From Rhizobium sp. Leaf453 (lineage in GTDB: Bacteria > Pseudomonadota > Alphaproteobacteria > Rhizobiales > Rhizobiaceae): a stretch of 64,000 nucleotides of DNA. Both the position numbers and the translations under genes were made by a program. Location of the stretch: positions 136,312-200,311 of the forward strand of contig NZ_LMRG01000004.1 of assembly GCF_001425605.1 (NCBI RefSeq), in the 5' to 3' direction. The notes beneath the pieces are model-generated. The model was not told the DNA's origin. It did not search any database and saw only the letters and a list, made by a program, of their open reading frames with translations. Shown piece by piece: positions 1-8,834 of the stretch. Position 1 is the stretch's first letter. The number at the start of each line of letters is the position of its first letter.

Positions 1-1
1 G

Positions 2-190
2 GTTGACCGGGTGGAAGGAAGCCGGATCAAGCTGACGAAAAAGGACAGCGGCGCTGGTCATCAGGACCACCACCATTTCATCGAGCTTGATCTGGTCGAA
101 AGCGTCGATGGCAATCGTGTCCGGCTTACCGCCAAAGGCGCCGAAGTCACGGCCGCCGAAGAAGAAGGCGATGGCTCTTCCGTTCACTGA
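2..190 (+). CDS. DUF2171-like protein, 3' fragment (5' end outside window)
   Basis: The reading frame is open from the window edge to a TGA at 188-190, giving 62 residues. It reads like the C-terminal part of DUF2171 proteins: a 'VDRVEGSRIKLTKKD' strand, a His-rich turn (HQDHHHF), a 'LDLVESVDGNRVRLT' strand, then a short acidic tail. This family resembles a PRC-barrel fold and its function is unknown. An inverted repeat (221-228 pairing with 239-246) without a T-run follows and may end this transcript. The start lies upstream of the window, so full length cannot be judged. Confidence 0.6.
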   Translation, partial: VDRVEGSRIKLTKKDSGAGHQDHHHFIELDLVESVDGNRVRLTAKGAEVTAAEEEGDGSSVH

Positions 191-318
191 AGCAACGAAT
201 TTTCTCGCGGAGTTCCGATTTCCGCCCTTGATATTTCGAGGGCGGACACAATTTACGGGGAGTAACCCACCCGGAGCATTATGCTTCTCTGGCCTCACAT
301 AAGCGTGAAACCGGAGTT

Positions 319-347
319 CTTGAATCATGCTTTCGCCGCACTTATCT
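319..347 (+). promoter_or_regulatory. sigma-32 (heat-shock) type promoter of rpoH
   Basis: CTTGAA at 319-324 and CTTATCT at 341-347, separated by 16 bases, match the alphaproteobacterial RpoH promoter pattern (CTTGAA/C, then CYTATnT). The -10 element lies 77 bases before the rpoH ATG. If correct, rpoH is at least partly autoregulated, as described for rpoH of other alphaproteobacteria. No start-site data are available here. Confidence 0.6.
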
Positions 348-423
348 ATGAGCATGTGGGGTCGGATAGACCCACATGCCCGGCCTGCCAGAAGGAAGCC
401 GGAACGCGAAAGGGGGGTGCATT

Positions 424-1329
424 ATGGCCCGCAGTACGTTGCCGTCTATTACCGCCGGAGAAGGCGGTCTCAATCGTTATCTCGACGAAATCCGCAAATT
501 TCCCATGCTCGAGCCGCAGGAAGAGTACATGCTCGCCAAGCGCTATCAGGAGCATGACGACCGCAAGGCGGCACATCAGCTCGTCACCAGCCATCTGCGT
601 CTCGTGGCGAAGATCGCAATGGGTTATCGCGGCTATGGCTTGCCGATCGGCGAAGTCGTGTCCGAAGGCAATGTCGGCCTGATGCAGGCCGTCAAGAAGT
701 TCGATCCGGAACGCGGTTTCCGTTTGGCGACCTATGCCATGTGGTGGATCAAGGCGTCGATCCAAGAATACATCCTGCGCTCGTGGTCGCTGGTCAAAAT
801 GGGCACGACCGCCAACCAGAAGCGGCTGTTCTTCAACCTGCGCCGCCTCAAGGGCAAGATACAGGCACTCGACGAAGGTGACCTGAAGCCCGAACAGGTC
901 AAACAGATCGCCACGACGCTGAACGTGTCGGAAGCTGAAGTCATCTCGATGAACCAGCGCCTGTCCGGTGACGCATCGCTGAATGCACCGATCAAGGCAA
1001 GCGAAGGTGAATCCGGCCAGTGGCAGGATTGGCTGGTCGATGATCACGACAGCCAGGAAGACATCCTGATCGAGCAGGACGAGCTTGAAAGTCGCCGCAG
1101 CCTTCTGTCCAGCGCGATGAAGGTGCTGAACGACCGCGAACGCCGCATCTTCGAGGCTCGCCGCCTCACCGAGGATCCGGTAACGCTGGAAGACCTGTCG
1201 AGCGAATTCGACATCAGCCGCGAGCGTGTCCGCCAGATCGAGGTTCGCGCTTTCGAGAAGGTTCAGGATGCAGTCCGCAAGGCGGCAGAAGAGCGTCTCA
1301 AAGCGCTGCGTGTGGTCGAAGACGCCTGA
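424..1329 (+). CDS. rpoH: RNA polymerase heat-shock sigma factor RpoH (sigma-32)
   Basis: 301 aa, the normal length for alphaproteobacterial RpoH. It directs RNA polymerase to heat-shock promoters. Region 2 is clear (HLRLVAKIAMGYRGYGLP near residue 58, then FDPERGFRLATYAMWWIKA near 93). The RpoH-box that separates this family from other sigma-70 factors is at residues 132-140 (QKRLFFNLR). Region 4 with its helix-turn-helix is at the C-terminus (FDISRERVRQIEVRAFEK). The ATG at 424 is preceded by GGGGGG at a good distance; an upstream extension to 376 is open but does not look like sigma factor. A bidirectional terminator follows. Other rhizobia often carry a second rpoH, not visible here. Confidence 0.95.
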   Translation: MARSTLPSITAGEGGLNRYLDEIRKFPMLEPQEEYMLAKRYQEHDDRKAAHQLVTSHLRLVAKIAMGYRGYGLPIGEVVSEGNVGLMQAVKKFDPERGFRLATYAMWWIKASIQEYILRSWSLVKMGTTANQKRLFFNLRRLKGKIQALDEGDLKPEQVKQIATTLNVSEAEVISMNQRLSGDASLNAPIKASEGESGQWQDWLVDDHDSQEDILIEQDELESRRSLLSSAMKVLNDRERRIFEARRLTEDPVTLEDLSSEFDISRERVRQIEVRAFEKVQDAVRKAAEERLKALRVVEDA

Positions 1330-1359
1330 CGCACACCAAAAGCCCGATATCGCACAATA

Positions 1360-1393
1360 AAAAACCCGGCTGGATCGCTCCAGCCGGGTTTTT
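1360..1393. terminator. bidirectional rho-independent terminator between rpoH and the acidic membrane protein gene
   Basis: A perfect 15-base inverted repeat (1360-1374 and 1379-1393) around a TCGC loop, with an A-run on one side and a T-run on the other, so it can act on both strands. It lies between two convergent genes. Confidence 0.9.
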
Positions 1394-1408
1394 CGCGCCT
1401 GCAAGAAT

Positions 1409-3847
1409 TTACTGAACGGCCGGCGTTGGTTTCGCAGCCAGGCTCCAGGCCTGCATGGCCTTGGTGAAGGCCTCTGTACCGGCTGGCCCCTTCTCGAGCG
1501 TCAGCAGCGCGCGGCGGCCATTGCGATAGGTCAACGGAATGTCGATCCAACTGCGGGTGCGCAACAGGTCGGTATTGGTCGCCACAGCTTCCGGGAAATC
1601 GTTGAGCGCGATCATGTGGAAATCTTCGGTGATCTTCGCCGGCACGGCAATCAGCGCATCGCCGCGGTCCTGCTCGTTGCGTTTCATCGCGACACGCTGG
1701 ACGCTGTCGATGCTGCCGCCCTCGAAATTCTCCGGCAGCGAGAAGACGAACTCGATGACATGGCTCGCCGGCAACGACGAGTCGGCATTGCGCTTGATTG
1801 TCATCAGCGCCGTCAGACCGCGCTCGGGCACATTGATCTGCGCCTGGATTGTCGGCTCCGGTTTGGCGTCGTCGCCCGGAGATTCCTCCTTCAACGACCA
1901 GACGACATTGCCTTCGATCGCTGTGGGTGCCGACTGGCCGAGCCGCTCCTCATAGAGGAACATCTTCTGGGCGCCGGCAGGGATCTGCTGTGTTGCAGGG
2001 TCTGCAGTGGTTTGCTGCCCCGGAACAGGTTGCGCGGGCTGGCTATCCGCCGGCTGCGTGCCGGTCGCCTGCCCATCGGGGGTTGTCGGTGTAGCCTGCG
2101 CGGTATCCTGCGGTGGTGTACCCGCTTCCGTCTGGGCGGCAACCGACTTGCCTTCCTCGGCCGCGCTTTCGCCAGCCGGTGCTGCAGCCGGCCCACTGTC
2201 CACCTCGGAACCGTCCGGCTGGAGGCGCTGCGTGAACTTCGAGCTGGTATCAGCCGAAGCGACCTCGTTGGTCGCAGGCGTCGGGGTCTGCGTCTGTGTG
2301 TCGGTCTGCGCCGGCGTCGTCAGGTCCTTTGTACCTTCCGCAGGCACAGATGTGTTTGGCGTCGTCTCGACTGGAGCCTGCGTCGAAACAGACGCGATGG
2401 TCTCCGTGACCCACGCATTGACCGCTGTCTGGTTCTGCCAATAAGCAAAGGCGCCGCCGCCAAGGACCAGGACAAGCCCGGCAACCAGACCCAGGGTCTT
2501 CAGGTTCAGACGCGAACGCTTCGGCTCGACGCGATAGGAAACCGGGCGTGCCGGCGCTTCCATTTCATCCTCAAGCGTCGCGGCCCCATCATGCCGCTCG
2601 GCCTGTGACTGCGACGCCGTGGCAGCCACGGCAGCGCCGGCTGCAGGGGCCGCACGGCCTTGTTCCAGCAGTTCGTCAATGTCGGCCCAACCGTCGCTCG
2701 CAGGCTTGTCCTGTTCCGGCTCCACCGAAACCGCCTGTTTCTCGACGGGCCAGGACCAATCGGAAATGGCCGGCTCCGAGCCCTCGACGGGCGCAACAGG
2801 CGCTGTCTGGGTAAAGGGATCATTATCGTCCCACGCCCAGGAATGGGATGGTTCGCCCGGCGCGTGTTCCTTGCCGTCGGTATCCGACGTCAGCGGCGTG
2901 ACAGTTTCGACCGGCTCATAATTGCTGAGGTCGGGGATCTCATCGACGATGACAGCCGAATCGACCGGCTCATTCCTCACCGTCTCGCTGTGGGCGGCGA
3001 CCGGAAGCGGATCATTCCATTCCGGCAGTTCCCATTCCGACGATGCCGACGGCATCGGCTTTTCTTCCACCTGTTCCGGGGCAGGTTCAGCAACCGGCTC
3101 GGGCGCGGGCTCATAGGTTTCCGCAGCAGCCTCGACCTGCGGAGCCGTTTCTACCGGTTCAGGCTCGGCGACCGGCTCAATGACTGGCTCCTGCTCAGGT
3201 TCCGGAAAGTGAGCAATGTGCTGTTCGGCGACAGCCTCATGGTGATGCTCTTCTAGCTCCGGTGAAGCCTCTTGAACCGTCTCGGGCTCGGCCTGCGCCA
3301 CGGGAGTGTCTTCCTGTCCAACGACAGGGTGATCCCCGACGATATCCTGCTGCTCTACAGGTTCCTCGGCAACAACGGCTTCGAAAGTCTCTTCCGCCGG
3401 GGGAGAAACGGCGACGGGCTCTTCGTAACGCTCGACCGGCTCGTCGTATTGAACAGGCTGGACCGGTTCCGGCTGCGCTACTTCCGCCGGCTGCTGCTCT
3501 TCGACAACCGGGCTTTCCTCCGCGACAGGCTCCGCTTCCGCGACGGTTTCGACCTCCGGCTCGGTCGTCGCATGTTCTTCGGTTGCGACGGCCTCGGGAG
3601 CGGGATCGACGTACTGTTCATCGAGCGCGGGCAACGCCTCGGCATGATCATTCTCGACTTCGTTGATCGCCGCCTCGAGCTTGGTCATCTGGCGTTCGAT
3701 CATATCGTCCGATGGACGCGGCTTCATGCTTTCCAGCTGACGGCGTACAGCGCCACGGGCCTTTTCATAGACCTTGGCCCGCATCTCGGGAACATTGTCC
3801 GACAGACCATCAACGGTCCTTCGAATAACAGCGACAAAATCTGCCAT
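1409..3847 (-). CDS. large acidic Glu/Pro-rich single-pass membrane protein, function unknown
   Basis: 812 aa. The first ~450 residues start with a short basic, helical region (about 80 aa) and continue as a very acidic low-complexity stretch rich in Glu, Pro, Val and Ala. One hydrophobic segment is seen near residues 452-472 (GLVAGLVLVLGGGAFAYW), preceded by basic residues, so the N-terminal half should be cytoplasmic. After it come a Thr/Pro/Gln-rich linker and a folded C-terminal domain of about 170 aa starting near 'KMFLYEERLG'. Such proteins are found next to purA in rhizobia, but I cannot name a function. ATG at 3847 is the longest start. It lies downstream of purA in the opposite orientation order, about 60 bases from the purA stop, and may share the purA transcript start region. 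Confidence 0.75.
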   Translation of the reverse strand: MADFVAVIRRTVDGLSDNVPEMRAKVYEKARGAVRRQLESMKPRPSDDMIERQMTKLEAAINEVENDHAEALPALDEQYVDPAPEAVATEEHATTEPEVETVAEAEPVAEESPVVEEQQPAEVAQPEPVQPVQYDEPVERYEEPVAVSPPAEETFEAVVAEEPVEQQDIVGDHPVVGQEDTPVAQAEPETVQEASPELEEHHHEAVAEQHIAHFPEPEQEPVIEPVAEPEPVETAPQVEAAAETYEPAPEPVAEPAPEQVEEKPMPSASSEWELPEWNDPLPVAAHSETVRNEPVDSAVIVDEIPDLSNYEPVETVTPLTSDTDGKEHAPGEPSHSWAWDDNDPFTQTAPVAPVEGSEPAISDWSWPVEKQAVSVEPEQDKPASDGWADIDELLEQGRAAPAAGAAVAATASQSQAERHDGAATLEDEMEAPARPVSYRVEPKRSRLNLKTLGLVAGLVLVLGGGAFAYWQNQTAVNAWVTETIASVSTQAPVETTPNTSVPAEGTKDLTTPAQTDTQTQTPTPATNEVASADTSSKFTQRLQPDGSEVDSGPAAAPAGESAAEEGKSVAAQTEAGTPPQDTAQATPTTPDGQATGTQPADSQPAQPVPGQQTTADPATQQIPAGAQKMFLYEERLGQSAPTAIEGNVVWSLKEESPGDDAKPEPTIQAQINVPERGLTALMTIKRNADSSLPASHVIEFVFSLPENFEGGSIDSVQRVAMKRNEQDRGDALIAVPAKITEDFHMIALNDFPEAVATNTDLLRTRSWIDIPLTYRNGRRALLTLEKGPAGTEAFTKAMQAWSLAAKPTPAVQ

Positions 3848-3907
3848 CAGAACTTTCTCATACCATCAGCGCGCGCACGCCAAACTGTCTAGTCGTAAGG
3901 TTGAAGA

Positions 3908-5206
3908 CTAGTCCTCAAACGGGTCCGTCACAAGTATCGTGTCATCACGCTCCGGGCTGGTCGAAAGCAGGGCTACCGGTGCGCCGATCAGTTCTTCCAC
4001 CTGGCGGACATATTTGATTGCCTGCGCCGGCAGATCGGCCCAGCTGCGGGCACCGACGGTCGATTCTTTCCAGCCTTCCAGCGTGATGTAGACAGGCTTG
4101 GCCTGAGCCTGCTGTGCTTGGCTGGCCGGCAGGTGATCGATCTCGACACCATCGAGCGTATAGCCGACGCAGATCTTCAGCTCATCGAGACCATCGAGAA
4201 CATCGAGTTTTGTCAGGGCGATCCCGGTAATGCCGTTGGTGGCGACCGACTGGCGTACCAACGCTGCGTCAAACCAGCCGCAACGGCGCTTGCGGCCGGT
4301 GACCGTGCCGAATTCATGACCCTTCTCGCCGAGGAACTGGCCGATTTCGTCGAACAGTTCGGTCGGGAACGGGCCTTCGCCGACGCGGGTCGTGTAAGCC
4401 TTGGTGATACCGAGGATATAACCGAGTGCGCCCGGACCCATGCCGGAACCGGCGGCAGCCTGACCGGCGACCGTGTTCGACGAGGTGACGAAGGGATAGG
4501 TGCCGTGATCGATGTCCAGCAGTGTACCCTGCGCGCCTTCGAACAGGATGCGGGCGCCCTTGCGGCGCTGGCGATCGAGCAGCAGCCAGATGGTTTCCAT
4601 GAAGGGCAGCACACGGGCGGCAACTGAGGACAGTTCCTCCATGATCGCCTCGTGGCTGACTTCGGCTTCGCCGAGGCCCCGGCGCAGCGCATTGTGATGT
4701 GTCAACAGGCGGTCGACCTTGGCCGGCAGCGTATCGAGATCGGCGAGATCCATGACGCGGATAGCGCGGCGGCCGACCTTGTCTTCATAGGCCGGGCCGA
4801 TGCCGCGGCGCGTCGTGCCGATTTTGGTGCCGCTGTTAGAGGCGGCGTCCTCGCGGATCCCGTCGAGCTCGCGGTGCAGCGACAGGATCAGCGTGGCGTT
4901 GTCGGCGATGCGCAGGTTTTCCGGCGTGATAGAAACACCCTGCTTGTCCAGTTTCTCGATTTCGGCGATCAGCGCATGCGGATCGATGACGACGCCATTT
5001 CCGATAACGGCGAGCTTGCCCGGACGCACAACACCCGACGGCAGAAGCGAAAGCTTGTAGCTGGTTCCGTCGATCACGAGGGTGTGGCCGGCATTGTGGC
5101 CACCCTGGAAGCGCACGACGATATCGGCACGCTCGGAGAGCCAGTCGACAATCTTGCCCTTGCCTTCGTCACCCCATTGCGATCCGACCACCACGACATT
5201 CGTCAT
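3908..5206 (-). CDS. purA: adenylosuccinate synthetase
   Basis: 432 aa. It joins IMP and aspartate using GTP to form adenylosuccinate, the first committed step to AMP. The GTP loop (GDEGKGK) is at residues 12-18, and the IMP-site run '[14 protein letters not shown]' and '[16 protein letters not shown]' are present. I chose the ATG at 5206 (MTNVVVVG) over the upstream ATG at 5251 because all PurA proteins start a few residues before this strand. Length agrees with the family. It is followed at 60 bases by the acidic membrane protein gene on the same strand. Confidence 0.95.
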   Translation of the reverse strand: MTNVVVVGSQWGDEGKGKIVDWLSERADIVVRFQGGHNAGHTLVIDGTSYKLSLLPSGVVRPGKLAVIGNGVVIDPHALIAEIEKLDKQGVSITPENLRIADNATLILSLHRELDGIREDAASNSGTKIGTTRRGIGPAYEDKVGRRAIRVMDLADLDTLPAKVDRLLTHHNALRRGLGEAEVSHEAIMEELSSVAARVLPFMETIWLLLDRQRRKGARILFEGAQGTLLDIDHGTYPFVTSSNTVAGQAAAGSGMGPGALGYILGITKAYTTRVGEGPFPTELFDEIGQFLGEKGHEFGTVTGRKRRCGWFDAALVRQSVATNGITGIALTKLDVLDGLDELKICVGYTLDGVEIDHLPASQAQQAQAKPVYITLEGWKESTVGARSWADLPAQAIKYVRQVEELIGAPVALLSTSPERDDTILVTDPFED

Positions 5207-5650
5207 TTCAGATTTCCTGTTTCCTTGGCGCCAGTCATGCGCTGTCTTCAAACCCGCGCATCTATACTGTTTTGTTTTTTGGAAAGCGACCCTGTTTAGG
5301 CCGGGTTTCGGGGTTTTTGCATGGGAAAGACGGCGTTCGGGCCGTATTCAGGTGGCATGTCACGGGTCCAGACACGCGACATGCCGGCCGGACACTCGCT
5401 TTAAACGTATGAGTTCATCAGAATATTCGAAGTGAGTCCACCTCTGCGCCGGAGGGATCAAAGCATCCATCACAAGATCATAGTCGAAAGTCTGATGGGC
5501 GAGCATATGCCACGGCATCATATAATACCCATTGCCATATCCGCTTCAGGTTGATTCAATAGTGTCTCGACAAGCGATGCCATAAATAGATGGATGGGAC
5601 CGCGCAATCCGCCATCGGCTCACTCGCCCTCGCCCAGGAATACAATCCCC
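5207..5650. other. intergenic region, purA upstream side
   Basis: 444 bases between two divergent genes (purA and the EamA permease). It should hold both promoters. The only structure I see is an inverted repeat GGCATGTC/GACATGCC (5354-5361 and 5378-5385). A 53-codon minus-strand frame at 5360-5521 is discussed as a finding but is not called as a gene. Confidence 0.5.
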
Positions 5651-6556
5651 GTGAACGTACAAGCCTATATCATTCTCTGCATCACCACGTTGATCTGGGG
5701 CGGAAATTCGGTCGCCGGAAAAATGGCCGTCGGCCATGTCAGCCCGATGATGCTGACCAGCATGCGCTGGGTCATTGCCTGCCTCGTGCTGCTGGTTTTC
5801 GCAGCTCCCCAAGTGCGCCGCGATTGGCCGGCGATCAGCAAAAACTGGCTGTTGCTGTTCGGCTATGGCGTCGTGGGGTTCACGGCCTTCAATGCCTTCC
5901 TCTACTCGGCCCTGCAATATACCAGCGCCATCAATGCGGTCATCGAACAGGCTGGCATTCCCATGGTCATCTTTGTGATGAATTACGTCCTGTTCAGGAC
6001 GGCGTTTTCATGGGCGCAGATTGCCGGCTTCACTTTGACGCTGTTCGGGGTGGGGCTGACCGCCTCCCATGGCGATCTGAAGACCTTGCTGTCACTGGAA
6101 CTCAATCAGGGTGATGCGCTGATGATGTTCGCCGTGCTGGTTTATGCCGGCTATACCGTAGCGCTGCGCTTCAAGCCGGACATTCATTGGAAGAGCCTGA
6201 TCGCCGTTTCCGCCTTAGGCGCCCTGGTCAGCAGCCTGCCGCTGGTCGGCTGGGAGATCGCCACGGATCGCTTCATCTGGCCGGACAGCGAAGGCTGGAT
6301 CATTATCGCCTATGCCGGTCTCTTGCCCTCGCTGGTGTCGCAGATTCTCTATGTCCGCGGCGTCGAACTGATCGGACCCAACCGCGCCGGGCTGTTCATC
6401 AACACGATCCCTATCTTCGGAACGCTGCTGTCGATCTTCCTGATCGGCGAAACGCTGCAGACCTTCCACATCATCGCCATGGCGCTGGTGCTCGGAGGCA
6501 TCGCCGTGGCCGAACGCGGACGTCCTCGTCCAGCCGATAGCGTCCGGGAAGGCTAG
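5651..6556 (+). CDS. EamA/DMT family permease
   Basis: About 301 aa with ten predicted hydrophobic segments arranged as two EamA repeats (first begins 'YIILCITTLIWGGNSV', second 'GDALMMFAVLVYAGYTV'). Proteins of this family export amino acids or other small metabolites; the substrate cannot be told from sequence. The GTG at 5651 is preferred because it follows CAGGAA at a normal distance and begins just before the first membrane segment; an ATG at 5594 would add 19 Pro/Ser-rich residues. The 3' end overlaps the convergent GNAT gene by 4 bases. Confidence 0.8.
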   Translation: MNVQAYIILCITTLIWGGNSVAGKMAVGHVSPMMLTSMRWVIACLVLLVFAAPQVRRDWPAISKNWLLLFGYGVVGFTAFNAFLYSALQYTSAINAVIEQAGIPMVIFVMNYVLFRTAFSWAQIAGFTLTLFGVGLTASHGDLKTLLSLELNQGDALMMFAVLVYAGYTVALRFKPDIHWKSLIAVSALGALVSSLPLVGWEIATDRFIWPDSEGWIIIAYAGLLPSLVSQILYVRGVELIGPNRAGLFINTIPIFGTLLSIFLIGETLQTFHIIAMALVLGGIAVAERGRPRPADSVREG

Positions 6557-7101
6557 GCGCTGAGCCGTATGGCGTCGGCAAAGAGGTCCTTTTCCATATA
6601 GACGGCCTGCCCGCCATAGGTCGCGAGCTTATGGGCAAGAGCTGCCTCCCGGTGTGCAGAAAAGCCCTGCCGCTGCCAAAATCCCTGCGAGCCATTGATC
6701 GAGATCAGCGCAGCGGTTTCGTAGCCCGCCTGTTTTGCCTGACGGGCTAGCAAAGCTGCAATCCCGGAGCCAGCACCGGAACCTCTTGTTTCCAGCAGCA
6801 AAGCGAGGTCATGCAAATACCAGATATCGGACGCGTCCGGGATTGACCCAAGCAGTGTATCGATCGGTGGCGGTGAACGGCGAATCCATGGATGACTGAG
6901 CACATATCCACAAATCGTTTCATCCTGCTCTAGGACGAAGCAGCCCTCGGGACACAATTCCAGTCGCTCGAGAAGCACTTCGGGCGCTTCAGCATGATCC
7001 CTATGGACGGTGCACTGGATTCTGTCGATCGCCTCTATGTCACCCCTACACGCGGGCCGCCAGTTCCACTCTCTCACAAACACGAACTTCACCTTTTGCA
7101 T
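6553..7101 (-). CDS. GNAT family N-acetyltransferase
   Basis: 182 aa. The fold is indicated by a 'FVLEQDETICGYVLSHPW' strand pair, a 'WYLHDLALLLETRGSGAGSG' acetyl-CoA loop (motif A, R/Q-x-x-G-x-G/A variant), and a 'GFWQRQGF' motif B near the C-terminus. The acceptor substrate is unknown. It is convergent with the EamA permease gene, overlapping it by 4 bases, and lies downstream of serA on the same strand, separated by a hairpin. Confidence 0.75.
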   Translation of the reverse strand: MQKVKFVFVREWNWRPACRGDIEAIDRIQCTVHRDHAEAPEVLLERLELCPEGCFVLEQDETICGYVLSHPWIRRSPPPIDTLLGSIPDASDIWYLHDLALLLETRGSGAGSGIAALLARQAKQAGYETAALISINGSQGFWQRQGFSAHREAALAHKLATYGGQAVYMEKDLFADAIRLSA

Positions 7102-7108
7102 AACGAGA

Positions 7109-7135
7109 GACGCGCCGGAGGTGATCCGGCGCGTC
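7109..7135 (-). terminator. hairpin downstream of serA
   Basis: An 11-base perfect inverted repeat GACGCGCCGGA/TCCGGCGCGTC with a 5-base loop, 30 bases after the serA stop. There is no long T-run, so termination may be weak or the hairpin may protect the 3' end. Confidence 0.55.
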
Positions 7136-7164
7136 CCTGAACCCTTGAATTTGGCTTGCAGCTA

Positions 7165-8760
7165 TCAGTCGACGTTGAACACGAGCGGCTTGGCAGCCCG
7201 GATCGCCGTGTTAGCCCGCAGCCTGTCGAGAACCTCCTCGGAGACCGCACCATCCACATAGAGCAGCGCGATGGCATCAGCACCGGCGTTGTGGCGGCCG
7301 AGCTGGAAGTTGGCGATGTTGACGCCGGCGTCGCCGAGCGTCGTGCCGATGAAGCCGATCATGCCGGGAACGTCGGTGTTGGTGATGTAAACCATGTGAT
7401 TACCGACGTCGGCATCCAGGTTGATATCCTTGATCTGGATGAAGCGCGGCTTACCGTCCGAGAAGACGGTGCCGGCGACCGAGCGGGTCTGGTTCTCGGT
7501 CGTCACCGTCAGCTTGATGTAGCCGTCGAACACACCCGACTTGTCACGCTTGACTTCAGACAGGATGATGCCCTTTTCCTTGATCATCACCGGAGCCGAG
7601 ACCATGTTGACGTCCGCCACCTGTGCGCGGATCAGACCGGCAAGAACAGCGCTCGTCAGAGCCTTGGTGTTCATCGTCGCGGTCGCGCCATCATAAAGGA
7701 TTTCGATTTCCTTGATCGCGCTTTCGGTGACCTGGCCAACAAAGGCACCAAGAACGTCGGCGAGCTTGATGAACGGCTTCAGGATCGGCGCTTCTTCCGC
7801 CGTGATCGACGGCATGTTGATGGCGTTGGAGACGGCACCTTTGACGAGGTAATCCGACATCTGCTCGGCGACCTGGAGAGCGACATTCTCCTGCGCTTCC
7901 GTCGTCGAAGCGCCGAGATGCGGCGTGCAGACAACGTTCGGCAGGCCGAACAGCGGGCTTTCCGTCGCGGGCTCGACCTCGAAGACGTCAAATCCGGCGC
8001 CGGCGACATGGCCGGACTTGATGGCATCGGCCAGCGCATGCTCATCGACCAGACCGCCACGGGCGCAGTTGATGATACGGACACCCGGCTTGGTCTTGGC
8101 CAGAGCCTCACGGCTCAGGATACCGCGCGTCTTGTCGGTCATCGGCACGTGCAGGGTGATGAAATCGGCCTGGGCCAGCAGTTCATCGAGTTCGACCTTG
8201 ACGACGCCCATTTCCTCGGCGCGTTCCTTCGACAGGAAGGGGTCATAGGCGATGACGTGCATCTTCAGGCCGATGGCGCGGGCACAGACGATGCCGCCGA
8301 TATTGCCGGCACCGATGACGCCGAGCGTCTTGCCGGTGATCTCGACACCCATGAACTTGGACTTTTCCCACTTGCCGGCCTGCGTCGAGGCATCGGCCTG
8401 CGGCAGCTGGCGGGCAACGGCGAAGATCAGCGCGATGGCATGCTCGGCCGTGGTGATCGAGTTGCCGAACGGCGTGTTCATAACGATGATACCGCGGCGC
8501 GAGGCAGCTGGGATATCGACGTTGTCGACGCCGATACCGGCGCGACCGATCACCTTGAGGTTGGTTGCGGCAGCGATCAGCTTCTCGGTCGCCTTGGTGG
8601 CGGAGCGGATGGCCAGACCATCATAATTGCCGATGATTTCGGCGAGCTTGTCCTTGTCCTTGCCGAGCTTCGGCTGGAAATCGACTTCCACGCCGCGATC
8701 GCGGAAGATCTGGACGGCGGTTTCGGAGAGTTCATCGGATACGAGTACGCGAGGTGCCAT
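7165..8760 (-). CDS. serA: D-3-phosphoglycerate dehydrogenase
   Basis: 531 aa, the long form with a C-terminal ACT domain. It oxidises 3-phosphoglycerate to 3-phosphohydroxypyruvate with NAD, the first step of serine synthesis. NAD-binding loop 'GVIGAGNIGG', substrate and catalytic motifs 'NCARGGLVDE' and 'CTPHLGAST' (catalytic His), an intervening ASB-like domain, and an ACT domain ending in 'VPGMIGFIGTTLGDAGVNI'. The ACT domain suggests feedback control by serine. It follows serC by 74 bases on the same strand, so serC-serA are very probably one operon. Confidence 0.95.
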   Translation of the reverse strand: MAPRVLVSDELSETAVQIFRDRGVEVDFQPKLGKDKDKLAEIIGNYDGLAIRSATKATEKLIAAATNLKVIGRAGIGVDNVDIPAASRRGIIVMNTPFGNSITTAEHAIALIFAVARQLPQADASTQAGKWEKSKFMGVEITGKTLGVIGAGNIGGIVCARAIGLKMHVIAYDPFLSKERAEEMGVVKVELDELLAQADFITLHVPMTDKTRGILSREALAKTKPGVRIINCARGGLVDEHALADAIKSGHVAGAGFDVFEVEPATESPLFGLPNVVCTPHLGASTTEAQENVALQVAEQMSDYLVKGAVSNAINMPSITAEEAPILKPFIKLADVLGAFVGQVTESAIKEIEILYDGATATMNTKALTSAVLAGLIRAQVADVNMVSAPVMIKEKGIILSEVKRDKSGVFDGYIKLTVTTENQTRSVAGTVFSDGKPRFIQIKDINLDADVGNHMVYITNTDVPGMIGFIGTTLGDAGVNIANFQLGRHNAGADAIALLYVDGAVSEEVLDRLRANTAIRAAKPLVFNVD

Positions 8761-8834
8761 GAGAGGCCTCCATTGGTTTCGTCAAAATTGAAAAGGATGA
8801 GAGGACCGCGCCTGTCAGCGCGGTCGAAAACCGA

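Noticed and set aside
2007..2444. Cys/Val-rich plus-strand frame over the acidic membrane protein gene
   Set aside because: Shadow of the low-complexity minus-strand gene; Cys and Ser runs arise from its biased codons.
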